Source: JANPJV01 sp031425695
Lineage (GTDB): Bacteria > Pseudomonadota > Gammaproteobacteria > Xanthomonadales > SZUA-5
Assembly (NCBI GenBank): GCA_031425695.1
Contig: JANPJV010000308.1
Location: 1 to 23,781 of the forward strand
Reading direction: 5' to 3'
DNA: 23,781 bases
A program made the position numbers and the translations under genes. Shown here piece after piece: positions 1 through 7,685 of this stretch. Position 1 is the first letter of the stretch, and every line of letters starts with the position of its first letter. The notes beneath the pieces were generated by a model. That model made no database searches. It worked only from the letters and a program-made list of their open reading frames with translations, and was not told the origin of the DNA.

Positions 1-21
1 TTCGCGCACAACATGACCTAC
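1..21. repeat. Right-hand half of a GTAG-type REP element cut by the window edge
   Basis: The first 21 bases are the reverse complement of the GTAG-headed arm seen at 40-52 and elsewhere (CAACATGACCTAC preceded by a GC-rich loop arm). They match the right end of the complete element at 40-137, so an upstream copy probably continues outside the window. Only 18 bases separate it from the next copy, so the two form a tandem cluster. Confidence 0.75.
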
Positions 22-39
22 GTGAAGCGAACGCTCTTC

Positions 40-137
40 GTAGGTCATGTTGCTCGCGAAGCGAGCTACTTGACGGCTCTTTCTCGTAGGAACGGAAGAG
101 CGTCATTTAGTGCGCGTTCGCGCACAACATGACCTAC
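40..137. repeat. GTAG-type inverted REP pair (REPIN), subfamily A
   Basis: The outer arms GTAGGTCATGTTG (40-52) and CAACATGACCTAC (125-137) are perfect reverse complements. Inside them are a small hairpin CTCGC-GAA-GCGAG (53-65), an inner arm CTACTTGACG (66-75), a loop, an inner arm CGTCATTTAG (101-110) and a hairpin TGCGCG-TT-CGCGCA (111-124). Each half alone also folds as GTAG plus an imperfect hairpin, which is the known form of REPs mobilised by RAYT transposases. The pair can instead fold as a four-way junction. The minus-strand TAG stop of the adjacent DUF255 gene (134-136) lies inside the right terminus. Confidence 0.85.
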
Positions 138-1879
138 TCACTCAAGAACGCCGCCACATCCCCAGGCTCGTAGATCGGCGTCGAGCAGCGCTGGGCGGTG
201 CAGACGAAGGCAGCGGGGCGTTTGAGCTTGGGGTAGGCGATGTCGGGGTTGGGCAGCGGGCCCTCGCTGCGGTCCCACCAATCGAGACGTTTGTAGGTGC
301 CCGGGACGCGCAGGCAGGCGTCAAAGAGGGCACGCGTGGTGGCGTCTTCCTTGGGGCCGATGACGGTGAGGTGCAACGGCTCGCTGCCGATTTCGCGGTC
401 GGCGAGCAGGATGCCGGCGTCGCTGAGACGCGAGAGCGCGATGTCTTCGTGCGCGAGCCAGCTGAGTGCGTGCTTGGCGGCCACGGCGTGGGTCGCCTCG
501 CCGGTGAAGCGTGCGAGCAGGTTGAGAAAGCGCGCGGTCGAGATGTTCTCGTCGAGCTGCGGTACGGGCGCGATGGGCGCCTCGCCGCGAGCGGCGCTGG
601 CGAAGCCGCCGCTCGCCGCCTTGAAGTTACGGTCAATGAAAGCACCGGCGGCAGCGGCATGCTCGATCCATTGGCGCTGACCGGTCGCGCGATACAGCGC
701 CAGCATGGCGCGGCCGGCGGCCAGACTGTCGCCAAGATACGGGCCCGCCACGTCCTTGGCGTCGTGGCGGTAGCCACCCGCGGGCAATGCTCGCTGTTGG
801 CGAATCCAGGTGAGCGCGGCGAGTGCCTTGTCGAGCGCGCTGGCATCGCCGCTGGCCTCATGCCAATGCACCAGGCCTTCAGCAATCAGCGCGGTCTCCC
901 GTGTGTACCGATGAGTATCGACGCGCGGGATTCCAAGCTTCCGCCGTCCCGCGTCGTCGAGCGCGAAGTACTCCGCCGAGTGCTCTCCGCGTACCAGGTC
1001 GGCATCCTGGCTGGCGTAGTAGCCGCCGTCTGGACTGGCGAGAAACTCATCGATATAGCGGATGAGATCCTGCGCCGCGGCCCGGTAGCCGGCATCGCCC
1101 GTGGCCGCAAAGCCCAGCGCATACAGGCGCAGATATTCGCCCTGCAGGGTGGTGAGCTTTTCAAAATGCGGATGCTGGTAATCGCCGCCGGTCGAGTACT
1201 GATAGGCGCCGCCCCACACTGGATCAATCAGCGCGCGGGCGCCATCGAGGCTCTTGCGGCCGCGCGCCATTTCCTCGGCATCCCCGGCCAACCCGAGCGT
1301 CAGCTGGTACTCGGCCGCATCGCGATCGAGATATTTCTGCCCGAGTTTCAGCCCACCATGGAGCGGGTCATAGCTCGCGCGATGCCGTTGCTCCAGCGAT
1401 GCGCGGATCGTTTCCGGCAGGCTCGAGATCGCGGTCACCGAGTCGATGTCGGGATTGCTCGATCTCTCGGGGCTTGGATCGGACACGATCGCGGCCAGCA
1501 GCTTGCGCATGCCGGGTGCCGGGATATAGCCGCGGCGCTTGACGATCTCGGTGCCGTCGGCGGCGAACACGATCGTCGCCGGCCAGCCGAAGTCGCGATA
1601 GCGATTGGCGAGATCCGGTCGCGCGTCCTGATCGATCCGCAGTGGCACATAGTGCGCAGCCAGCGCCGCCTGCACGCCGCTGTCCGCATAGGTCTGGTGG
1701 TCCATCACATGGCACCAGTGGCACCAGACCGCTTCCAGATACAGGATCACGAAGCGCTTCTCGGCGCGCGCCTGGGCGAAGGCGGCGGTGTCGTCGTCGA
1801 GCCACTGCACGGACGAAGATGCGCACCAGGCCTGAGTGCTGGCGAGGCCGACGATGAGGAATAACAGGACTCGAAGCAT
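134..1879 (-). CDS. Secreted thioredoxin-fold DUF255 (YyaL/SSP411-like) protein
   Basis: The protein has 581 residues. The N-terminus is a likely Sec signal peptide (hydrophobic residues 2-20). A thioredoxin-like domain follows, with the family signature VWCHWCHVMD (CxxC cysteines C53 and C56) and a GWPATI segment placing a cis-proline near residue 100. The rest resembles the alpha/alpha-barrel region of the DUF255/SSP411 (YyaL) family. The biochemical role of this family is not settled; a thiol redox role in the periplasm is inferred from CxxC and the signal peptide. I chose the ATG at 1879 because GAGG lies 6 nt upstream (1886-1889) and because it starts the signal peptide directly; a GTG at 1891 would add four residues. 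The TAG stop is contributed by a REP element. The gene is divergent from rimO. Confidence 0.85.
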   Translation of the reverse strand: MLRVLLFLIVGLASTQAWCASSSVQWLDDDTAAFAQARAEKRFVILYLEAVWCHWCHVMDHQTYADSGVQAALAAHYVPLRIDQDARPDLANRYRDFGWPATIVFAADGTEIVKRRGYIPAPGMRKLLAAIVSDPSPERSSNPDIDSVTAISSLPETIRASLEQRHRASYDPLHGGLKLGQKYLDRDAAEYQLTLGLAGDAEEMARGRKSLDGARALIDPVWGGAYQYSTGGDYQHPHFEKLTTLQGEYLRLYALGFAATGDAGYRAAAQDLIRYIDEFLASPDGGYYASQDADLVRGEHSAEYFALDDAGRRKLGIPRVDTHRYTRETALIAEGLVHWHEASGDASALDKALAALTWIRQQRALPAGGYRHDAKDVAGPYLGDSLAAGRAMLALYRATGQRQWIEHAAAAGAFIDRNFKAASGGFASAARGEAPIAPVPQLDENISTARFLNLLARFTGEATHAVAAKHALSWLAHEDIALSRLSDAGILLADREIGSEPLHLTVIGPKEDATTRALFDACLRVPGTYKRLDWWDRSEGPLPNPDIAYPKLKRPAAFVCTAQRCSTPIYEPGDVAAFLSE

Positions 1880-1964
1880 GGCGGACCTCACCGAGTTGGC
1901 GTGTGGAGATTCTTACCGGATTACGCTGAGAAGGTCGGGATGGTTGCGCGCGTTTTTGCTGTGG

Positions 1965-2038
1965 GTGGGTCTGCGCTGCGCGCGGACTCTTTCCCAGCAG
2001 GTTGCCCAAAAAAGCGTCCGCGCATAGCGCAGACCCAC
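1965..2038. repeat. GTGG-type inverted REP pair (REPIN), subfamily D
   Basis: The left unit is GTGG followed by the hairpin GTCTGCGC-TGC-GCGCGGAC (1965-1987). The right unit (2016-2038) is the same 23-nt design in inverted orientation, GTCCGCGC-ATA-GCGCAGAC-CCAC. Complementarity extends outward with one mismatch (TTTGCTGTGGGTG from 1955 against CACCAACAGCAAA to 2047). The unit layout (4-nt head, 8-nt arm, 3-nt loop, 8-nt arm) is identical to the GTCCGGAC family at 14600, 23092 and 23717. This copy sits in a divergent promoter region, so it is not primarily a terminator. Confidence 0.8.
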
Positions 2039-2109
2039 CAACAGCAAATGCATCCAAAGCGGCGCGGAGCGCCGCACTCCAAATGAGAGCCCGTTCAGTC
2101 CCTCCGGCC

Positions 2110-2115
2110 TATACT
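2110..2115 (+). promoter_or_regulatory. Candidate -10 box for rimO
   Basis: TATACT matches the sigma-70 consensus at five of six positions and lies 29 nt before the rimO ATG, allowing a short leader. I see no good -35 box at 16-18 nt spacing, so the assignment is tentative. Confidence 0.4.
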
Positions 2116-2144
2116 CCGCGCCCCGCTGCTGTGGTTGCGTCCAG

Positions 2145-3509
2145 ATGTCCTCAGTTGTTGCCCCGAAGATCGGTTTCGTGAGCCTGGGTTGTCCGAAGGC
2201 GCTGGTCGATTCCGAACGCATCCTCACCCAGTTGCGCTCCGAGGGTTACCAGATCGTGCCGACCTACAAGTCTGCGGACGTCGTGGTGGTCAATACCTGC
2301 GGCTTCATTGATGCGGCCGTGGCTGAGTCGCTGGACGCGATCGGCGAAGCGATGAGCGAGAACGGCAAGGTGGTCGTGACCGGCTGTCTCGGCGCGCGCG
2401 CCGAGATGATCCGCGAGCGTTTTCCGGATGTGCTGTCGATCTCTGGTCCGGCCGATTACGAGACGGTGATGCGCGCCGTGCACAAGCAGAAGCCGCCGCA
2501 GCACGATCCATTCATGGACCTGGTGCCGCCACAGGGCATCAAGCTCACGCCGCGTCACTACGCATATCTCAAGATTTCCGAGGGCTGCAATCACCGCTGC
2601 AGCTTCTGCATCATCCCGTCGATGCGCGGCGACCTCGTGAGCCGGCCGATCGATGAAGTGCTGGTCGAGGCCGAAAAGCTCGCTCGGAGTGGGGTCAAGG
2701 AGCTGCTGGTGGTCTCGCAGGACATCAGCGCCTATGGTGTCGACATGAAATATGCGGCGCGCGACTGGCGCGGGCAGGCGCGGCAGACGCGTTTCCTCGA
2801 CCTCGCGCAGGCGCTCGGCGAGCTCGGCATCTGGGTGCGCATGCACTACGTCTACCCGTACCCGCACGTCGACAAGGTGGTGCCGCTGATGGCACAGGGT
2901 CACGTCCTGCCGTACCTCGACATCCCGTTCCAGCACAGCAACCCGCGCATCCTGAAGCTGATGAAGCGCCCGGCGAGTGGCGAGAAGAACATCGAGCGCA
3001 TTCGCGCGTGGCGCCAGATCTGTCCCGACATCACCTTGCGCAGCACCTTCATCGTCGGCTTCCCGGGCGAAACCGCGGCCGAATTCGAAGAGCTGCTGGC
3101 CTTCCTCGAAGAAGCGCAGCTCGACCGCGTCGGCGCTTTTGCCTATTCGCCCGTCGGTGGCGCGGGTGCCAACCTGCTGCCCGATCCAGTCCCGGAAGAG
3201 CTCAAGCAGGAACGCCTGGAACGCTTCATGACCCTGCAGGGCCAGATCAGCGCCGCACGCCTGCAGCGCAAGATCGGCAGCACCCAGCGCGTGCTCATCG
3301 ACGAAGTCGGCCCGTCGGTCCTGGTCGCGCGCAGTGCGGCCGATGCACCCGAGATCGACGGCAAGGTCTATGTTGCCTTGAATGGCAAGCGCGGCCGCCG
3401 CAAGGCCGTCATCCCGACCGCGGGGTCGCCACAGTACAAGGTGGGTGACTTCATCGATGTGAGCGTCGTCGATGCCGATGAGCACGATCTGCACGCGGTG
3501 GTGGGGTGA
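2145..3509 (+). CDS. rimO: Ribosomal protein uS12 Asp methylthiotransferase RimO
   Basis: RimO is a radical-SAM enzyme that adds a methylthio group to a conserved aspartate of ribosomal protein S12. The 454-residue protein has the full family layout. The N-terminal UPF0004 domain carries three auxiliary-cluster cysteines (C16 in LGCPKALVDSE, C52 in NTCGF, C81 in TGCLG). The radical-SAM domain carries CNHRCSFC (C148, C152, C155). The C-terminal part contains the TRAM region. The GCPKALVDSE and IPSMRGDLVSRP segments distinguish RimO from MiaB, which is also present in this window. The ATG at 2145 gives the normal N-terminus; no strong Shine-Dalgarno is visible. A likely -10 box lies at 2110. 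Confidence 0.97.
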   Translation: MSSVVAPKIGFVSLGCPKALVDSERILTQLRSEGYQIVPTYKSADVVVVNTCGFIDAAVAESLDAIGEAMSENGKVVVTGCLGARAEMIRERFPDVLSISGPADYETVMRAVHKQKPPQHDPFMDLVPPQGIKLTPRHYAYLKISEGCNHRCSFCIIPSMRGDLVSRPIDEVLVEAEKLARSGVKELLVVSQDISAYGVDMKYAARDWRGQARQTRFLDLAQALGELGIWVRMHYVYPYPHVDKVVPLMAQGHVLPYLDIPFQHSNPRILKLMKRPASGEKNIERIRAWRQICPDITLRSTFIVGFPGETAAEFEELLAFLEEAQLDRVGAFAYSPVGGAGANLLPDPVPEELKQERLERFMTLQGQISAARLQRKIGSTQRVLIDEVGPSVLVARSAADAPEIDGKVYVALNGKRGRRKAVIPTAGSPQYKVGDFIDVSVVDADEHDLHAVVG

Positions 3510-3536
3510 CAAGGCACCGGAGCAAGGGCAGAAGCT

Positions 3537-3628
3537 TTTATCCGCAGATAAGAGCTGATTAACGCAGATTAGAAGCGCCGCAAGCCTTTCGCTTTAATCT
3601 GCGTAAATCTGCGAAATCTGCGGATAAA
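3537..3628. repeat. AATCTGCG-type inverted repeat (family F), copy 1
   Basis: TTTATCCGCAGAT (3537-3549) is the exact reverse complement of ATCTGCGGATAAA (3616-3628). The interior is built from a 9-nt-period motif (AATCTGCGT, AAATCTGCG, AAATCTGCG) on the right arm and its complement on the left. Related copies occur at 7521-7674 and 13569-13652, all flanked by an AGAGCAA or CTCTTGC-like tail. The element fills most of the rimO-DUF3025 gap and ends only 15 nt before the DUF3025 start codon. Confidence 0.8.
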
Positions 3629-3643
3629 TCTTGCTCTTTTGTA

Positions 3644-4441
3644 ATGCCCGACCTCACGCTCCCGCCTTTCGATCAACTCGTCGAATTCGCCGACCTCTTC
3701 GCATCTGAGTGGGCGACCGATCTCGACGCGGTCAACGTGTTCGCGCGCGAGCGGGTCGGCCCTGATCGCCGCTTCGTCCTCATCGATCCACTCGCACCAG
3801 ACGGCCTCCACTACGAGCAGCGGATTGCCGAGCGCGGGGAGATCGCGATGCGGCCGGGCTCCTGGCATGACTTCTATGGCGCGCTGATGTGGCTCGCCTT
3901 CCCGGCTGCCAAGCGGGCGATCAACGCCTGCCAGATCAAGGACCTGGCGGAGGTTGGGCCGAAGCAGCGCACGCGCCACCAGCAGGCCATCACCCACGTC
4001 GACGAGGCCGGGTTGATCCTCGCGTGCTCGCCAAATGCGCCGCTGGCGCGCATGTACGAGCACGACTGGGCTGGGCTGCTGTTCGACGTGCGCGAAGAAT
4101 GGGCGCAGCGCACGGACGTCTTCGTGCTCGGGCATTCGCTGTTCGAAATTCGCCAACTGCGCCCGCACGACCTGCTTGCGGCAAAAGTGCTGCCGGTGAT
4201 CGTTGACGACGATTACTGGAAGCAGGACCGAGTCACCCGGCGTGCGCGGCTCGATCGCGTCGCCGCGGAAGGCTTGCGCGATGGCCGCTTCGCCGCTGAT
4301 CCCAAGGATTTGCCGACCCTGCCGCTGAGCGCGATCGTCGGCTGGGACGAGCGCAACGACGACCCCGAATTCGTCGCCACCGCGCAATGTTTTCGGCCGA
4401 AGCCGGCGGGGCGGGTTTATGCGCCACCGGTGGTTTTGTAG
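3644..4441 (+). CDS. DUF3025 family protein of unknown function
   Basis: The 265-residue soluble protein has no signal peptide or membrane segment. Residues 75-97 carry the conserved block HDFYGALMWLAFPAAKRAIN, followed by a polar THVDEAGL segment, which I recognise as DUF3025. No biochemical function is known for the family that I can state. The start is unusual: the ATG at 3644 follows the family F repeat almost directly and the preceding bases (TTGCTCTTTTGTA) contain no Shine-Dalgarno. The TAG stop (4439-4441) is part of the GTAG head of the next REPIN. The gene converges on the response-regulator gene. Confidence 0.82.
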   Translation: MPDLTLPPFDQLVEFADLFASEWATDLDAVNVFARERVGPDRRFVLIDPLAPDGLHYEQRIAERGEIAMRPGSWHDFYGALMWLAFPAAKRAINACQIKDLAEVGPKQRTRHQQAITHVDEAGLILACSPNAPLARMYEHDWAGLLFDVREEWAQRTDVFVLGHSLFEIRQLRPHDLLAAKVLPVIVDDDYWKQDRVTRRARLDRVAAEGLRDGRFAADPKDLPTLPLSAIVGWDERNDDPEFVATAQCFRPKPAGRVYAPPVVL

Positions 4442-4524
4442 GTCATGTTGCTCGCGGAGCGAGCTACTTGACGTTCTCCGGCATCTGCGTCAAGTAGCCC
4501 GCTGTCGCGGACAACATGACCTAC
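4438..4524. repeat. GTAG-type inverted REP pair (REPIN), subfamily A
   Basis: The outer arms GTAGGTCATGTTG (4438-4450) and CAACATGACCTAC (4512-4524) pair perfectly, as do the inner arms CTACTTGACG (4464-4473) and CGTCAAGTAG (4488-4497). Side hairpins are CTCGC-GGA-GCGAG (4451-4463) and CCGC-TGTC-GCGG (4499-4510). The element lies between convergent genes and overlaps the DUF3025 stop codon. Confidence 0.88.
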
Positions 4525-4647
4525 GACAAGCGCTCTGATTGACTGTTAAACGCCGGGCGGTAGTCGCGGGGCAAAAATGACACTTTTTGCCCTGCGGGCA
4601 GAGTGGGCGCCCGAATCGAATACTCCGAAGGAGAATTCGATTCGAAA
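4525..4647. other. Convergent intergenic region with two stem-loops
   Basis: No gene is apparent. GGGCAAAAA (4569-4577) pairs with TTTTTGCCC (4584-4592) around a six-base loop. CGAATCGAAT (4612-4621) pairs with ATTCGATTCG (4635-4644), with an inner CTCC-GAA-GGAG extension and a single A-A mismatch. The second stem ends only 3 nt beyond the response-regulator stop. Either may help end transcription from the two converging genes, although neither has a classical trailing U-tract. Confidence 0.55.
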
Positions 4648-5874
4648 TCACCTTGGCGGCAGCGGTGTCGTCGAATGCCGCAGCGCCCGGCGCAGCCAGC
4701 GTGATCGCTGGGCGCGGCCGTTGACGGCGGCGACCAGGTGCTTGGGGCGGAGCGGCTTGATCAGGTAGTCGTCGCCACCGGCTATCAAGGTCTGGAAGCG
4801 CCGTTCCTGGTCGTCGTCACCAGAGATCAGCACGACCGGGGTGAAGGCAGTTTTCGGGTGGGCGCGGAACAGGCTCAGCAACTCGAGGCCGGTCAATCCC
4901 GGCATGTGCAGGTCGAGCAGGATCACGTCGGGTAAGAAATGATCGAGCGCCTGCAACGCGGCGAGCGGATCGTTGACGACGCAGGTAGCGAGGCCGGAGC
5001 GGCGCAACACCGATTCCACCACGGTGGTCATCGACAGGTCGTCGTCGATGATCAGCGCGCGATACGGATCGAGTCGATCTCGCAACACCTCGACGATTTC
5101 GGTCGCCAGCGCGTCGACCGAACCCGGCAGCACGAAGAAACCGTCCGCACCGGATTGACCGGCCTTGAGGCGCAGGCGCGCGTCATCACTCTTGGCGACC
5201 ACGAACAGGCCGATGCGCCGGCGCGCCTGGTCGAGCGAAGGGTCGAGCTGCAGCAGCTTGTCCCACACATCGAGCGCGACTGCCGGCAGGATCAGCGCCT
5301 TGACCTCGGTGCGGCTCAGCAACTGGCCCGTCTGCCGATCGAGCCGCAGCAGCGGCTGCACCACGTAGCCGTAGTCTTCGAGCGCCATGCCGAGCGTGCC
5401 GGCATCGCGACCCGTGGGGTCGATGAAGACGATGGTGTCGGCCGCGTTTGGCGCCTTGAGCTCGGCGAACGTCTTGGGCTCGGACAGCACACGCGAACGC
5501 GCTGACTCCTCCAGGCTCTCGAAGACGATGGGATCCGGATCGTTGGGCACCATCGGCGCAAGTGGAGAAAGGATGTCCAACGCGGTCGAAGTTTCGAGCC
5601 GCTGCATCTGTTCGGTCATGCCATCGAGCAGGGTTTCCAGCTGCACGCGCCGGGCATCGCGCGGGCCGACACGGGAGTCGGTGAAGGCGCTGATGTAGGC
5701 GGCAAAACCAAGCGTGGCCTCGGCGAGAGAAGAGTGTCGCGGGTCGCTGAGCGCCTCCGCGAGCTGCTCGGCGCGCTCGCAGATATCACCGGCGGCATCC
5801 ATCTCCCACGACCCGCTGAGCAGCGCACGGGCATCGTGTTCGAGTTGACGAAGGGCTTCGACTTCCTGGCTCAT
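4648..5874 (-). CDS. Response regulator with a degenerate and a canonical receiver domain
   Basis: The 408-residue protein has no recognisable DNA-binding or enzymatic output domain. Residues 1-100 are mostly helical and lack an Hpt-type HxxKG motif. Residues about 146-265 look like a receiver fold without the phosphoacceptor site: the strand that should end in Asp reads ALILPAVALD. Residues about 272-392 form a canonical receiver with acidic pocket D277-D279, phosphoacceptor D321 in LLDLHMPG, S351 and K373 in LIKPL. It probably acts through protein contacts in a phosphorelay. It lies 42 nt after ybeY on the same strand, where corC is often found in gammaproteobacteria, so it is probably co-transcribed with miaB-phoH-ybeY. 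I cannot name a cognate kinase from this window. Confidence 0.8.
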   Translation of the reverse strand: MSQEVEALRQLEHDARALLSGSWEMDAAGDICERAEQLAEALSDPRHSSLAEATLGFAAYISAFTDSRVGPRDARRVQLETLLDGMTEQMQRLETSTALDILSPLAPMVPNDPDPIVFESLEESARSRVLSEPKTFAELKAPNAADTIVFIDPTGRDAGTLGMALEDYGYVVQPLLRLDRQTGQLLSRTEVKALILPAVALDVWDKLLQLDPSLDQARRRIGLFVVAKSDDARLRLKAGQSGADGFFVLPGSVDALATEIVEVLRDRLDPYRALIIDDDLSMTTVVESVLRRSGLATCVVNDPLAALQALDHFLPDVILLDLHMPGLTGLELLSLFRAHPKTAFTPVVLISGDDDQERRFQTLIAGGDDYLIKPLRPKHLVAAVNGRAQRSRWLRRALRHSTTPLPPR

Positions 5875-5916
5875 GCGTGAAGACTCGCGCAGGCGCGGAG
5901 CAGACGCAAGGACAAC

Positions 5917-6384
5917 CTACAAGTAGGGATCGGCGATTCCGAGGCGCGCCAGCGCTGCGACTTCCAGCGCTTCCATCTCTTCCGCGGCCACCGCCTCCTC
6001 ATGATCCCAGCCGAGCAGATGCAGCACGCCGTGAACGGTCAGGTGTGCGTAGTGGGCCTGCACCGGCTTGCCTTGTTCGACCGCCTCGCGCGCGACCACC
6101 GGAGCGCAAAAGGCAAGGTCGCCAAGGAGCTCGGAACCGAAGCCCGCGGGCAGGTCCGCCGGGAAGGACAGCACATTGGTCGGGTAGTCCTTGCCGCGAT
6201 AGTCGCGATTGAGCGCGCGACCTTCATCTTCGTCGATGATGCGGATCGAGACCTCGCCAGCTTCACGGTCGGCAATCCGCAGCGCCGCCTCGACCCAGCG
6301 CCGAAAGCTAGCCGCCGCCGGCAGTCCCTTGCGCGCGCACCCGAAGCTGAGGGTGACGGCGATGTGTCCGTAACTTCTATCCAT
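5917..6384 (-). CDS. ybeY: Endoribonuclease YbeY (16S rRNA maturation)
   Basis: YbeY is a metal-dependent RNase in 16S rRNA 3'-end maturation and ribosome quality control. The 155-residue product ends with the family signature HLTVHGVLHLLGWDH, containing the three zinc-binding histidines, and also carries the YRGKDYPTNVLSFP block. I chose the ATG at 6384 because the length and N-terminus then match the family; an upstream ATG at 6417 would add 11 residues. The gene follows phoH with a stem-loop in the gap, which is the usual phoH-ybeY pairing. Confidence 0.93.
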   Translation of the reverse strand: MDRSYGHIAVTLSFGCARKGLPAAASFRRWVEAALRIADREAGEVSIRIIDEDEGRALNRDYRGKDYPTNVLSFPADLPAGFGSELLGDLAFCAPVVAREAVEQGKPVQAHYAHLTVHGVLHLLGWDHEEAVAAEEMEALEVAALARLGIADPYL

Positions 6385-6432
6385 GCGTCCAAGCCAACTG
6401 GTCCGGCCCGTCGGCATAGCCGCCGGGCGTTC

Positions 6433-6468
6433 GATCGATTACGCGGCATGCCGCGTGGGCAATCGATC
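6433..6468. other. Stem-loop in the phoH-ybeY gap
   Basis: GATCGATT (6433-6440) pairs with AATCGATC (6461-6468). Between them lies a perfect 16-base palindrome, ACGCGGCATGCCGCGT (6441-6456), with a 4-base bulge (GGGC) on one side. The structure occupies nearly all the space between the phoH stop and the ybeY start. There is no U-tract, so an RNA-processing or translation-modulating role is more likely than termination; this is inference. Confidence 0.6.
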
Positions 6469-6471
6469 TCA

Positions 6472-7479
6472 CTAGGCGATGCGCCCGCCGCTGAGCTGCG
6501 CTTCGTCGAAGCGCTCGTACGCCTGGACGATGCGCGCGACCAGTGGGTGGCGCACGACGTCGTGGCTGGTGAAAAAGGTGAAGCTGATGCCATCGACGCC
6601 CTTCAGCACATCGATCACCTGGCGCAGGCCCGACTGGTCCTTGCGCGGCAAGTCGATCTGCGTGACGTCGCCGGTGATCACCGCCGTCGTGCCGAAGCCG
6701 ATACGCGTCAGGAACATCTTCATCTGTTCCATGGTCGTGTTCTGCGCTTCATCGAGGATCACGAACGCGTCGTTGAGCGTGCGGCCGCGCATGAACGCGA
6801 GCGGCGCGACTTCAATGACGTTGCGCTCGAGCATGCGCGTCACTTTCTCGACGCCGAGCATCTCGTAAAGCGCGTCGTACAGCGGGCGCAGGTAAGGGTC
6901 TACCTTCTGGGTGAGGTCACCCGGCAGGAAGCCCAGCTTTTCACCGGCTTCGACCGCGGGACGCACGAGGATCAGCCGCTGCACACGGTTGCTCTCGAGC
7001 GCCTCGACCGCCATCGCGACCGCCAGATAGGTCTTGCCAGTACCGGCCGGGCCAACGCCGAAATTGATGTCGTGGGTCGCGATTGCGTGGAGATAGCGCG
7101 CCTGGTTGGCACCGCGCCCGCGGACCACGCCGCGCTTGGTCCGGATGACGACTTCCTGCGTGCTTTCGTCGGGTTCCCCCGCGTCGTCGCTTCCGGTGAG
7201 CTCCTTGATCAAAAGGTGCACGCCCGAGCCGTCGAGCACCTCGTTCTCGGTGGCTGCATACATCCCCCGCAACGTGCGCGCGCCATCGCGCACCGCCGCC
7301 GGCGGGCCGCTGATCTGGAACAGATTCCCACGATTGGCAATCTGCACGCCGATCCGCCGCTCTACCTCGCGCAGATGCTCATCGAACGGCCCACACAGAT
7401 TCGCCAGCCGCTCATTGTCCTGCGGCTCCAGCGTCAGCGTGAAGTCACTCGACGGTGGTGCCTTGATCGCCTTGGGCAT
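6472..7479 (-). CDS. ybeZ: PhoH-like ATPase (YbeZ)
   Basis: This is a 335-residue cytosolic P-loop NTPase of the PhoH/YbeZ family, which is linked with YbeY in RNA metabolism. Walker A is GPAGTGKT (143-150) and Walker B is FVILDEAQ (239-246), followed by the conserved ITGDVTQIDLP block. The N-terminal ~100 residues form the KH-like region typical of the family. The ATG at 7479 is preceded by GAGG at good spacing. The gene lies downstream of miaB, separated by a family F repeat, and upstream of ybeY, as in the miaB-ybeZ-ybeY order of enterobacteria. Confidence 0.95.
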   Translation of the reverse strand: MPKAIKAPPSSDFTLTLEPQDNERLANLCGPFDEHLREVERRIGVQIANRGNLFQISGPPAAVRDGARTLRGMYAATENEVLDGSGVHLLIKELTGSDDAGEPDESTQEVVIRTKRGVVRGRGANQARYLHAIATHDINFGVGPAGTGKTYLAVAMAVEALESNRVQRLILVRPAVEAGEKLGFLPGDLTQKVDPYLRPLYDALYEMLGVEKVTRMLERNVIEVAPLAFMRGRTLNDAFVILDEAQNTTMEQMKMFLTRIGFGTTAVITGDVTQIDLPRKDQSGLRQVIDVLKGVDGISFTFFTSHDVVRHPLVARIVQAYERFDEAQLSGGRIA

Positions 7480-7520
7480 TGCTACCTCGCGCTACATTGA
7501 GATCAAAAAGAGCAAAAGAA

Positions 7521-7674
7521 TTATCCACAGATTACACAGATGAAAAGCGGATAAGAGCGGATTAAAGCTTTGATAGATAGGGGAAAACGCGTCTGGCGTG
7601 ACGTGGCCCCGAATCTCATTCAATCAAGCTTTCATCTGCGAAATCCGCTTTTTCATCCATGTAATCTGTGGATA
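7521..7674. repeat. AATCTGCG-type inverted repeat (family F), copy 2
   Basis: TATCCACAGATTACA (7522-7536) is the exact reverse complement of TGTAATCTGTGGATA (7660-7674). Further inside, AAGCGGAT and AAAGCTTTGA segments have complements on the right (TCAAGCTTT, AAATCCGCTT). The element fills the gap between the miaB stop and the phoH ribosome-binding site, so a long hairpin would form within a miaB-phoH transcript. Confidence 0.78.
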
Positions 7675-7685
7675 GAGCTCTTGCC

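Larger units (their letters stand above)
1880..2144. other. Divergent intergenic region between the DUF255 gene and rimO
   Basis: This 265-base gap contains no convincing gene. It holds a GTGG-type REPIN (1965-2038), a separate GC-rich hairpin GCGGCGC-GGA-GCGCCGC (2059-2075) and the candidate rimO -10 box at 2110-2115. Promoters for both genes must lie here unless transcription enters from outside. Confidence 0.6.

Noticed and set aside
40..137. tRNA-like cloverleaf in the subfamily A repeat
   Set aside because: It has a four-arm fold, but lacks T-loop, D-loop and anticodon features and the CCA-type acceptor geometry.
110..1864. A long plus-strand open frame (584 codons) opposite the DUF255 gene
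   Set aside because: It is antisense to a gene with a clear family motif, signal peptide and Shine-Dalgarno; its Arg/Ala/Gly-rich product with no domains is typical of high-GC shadow frames.
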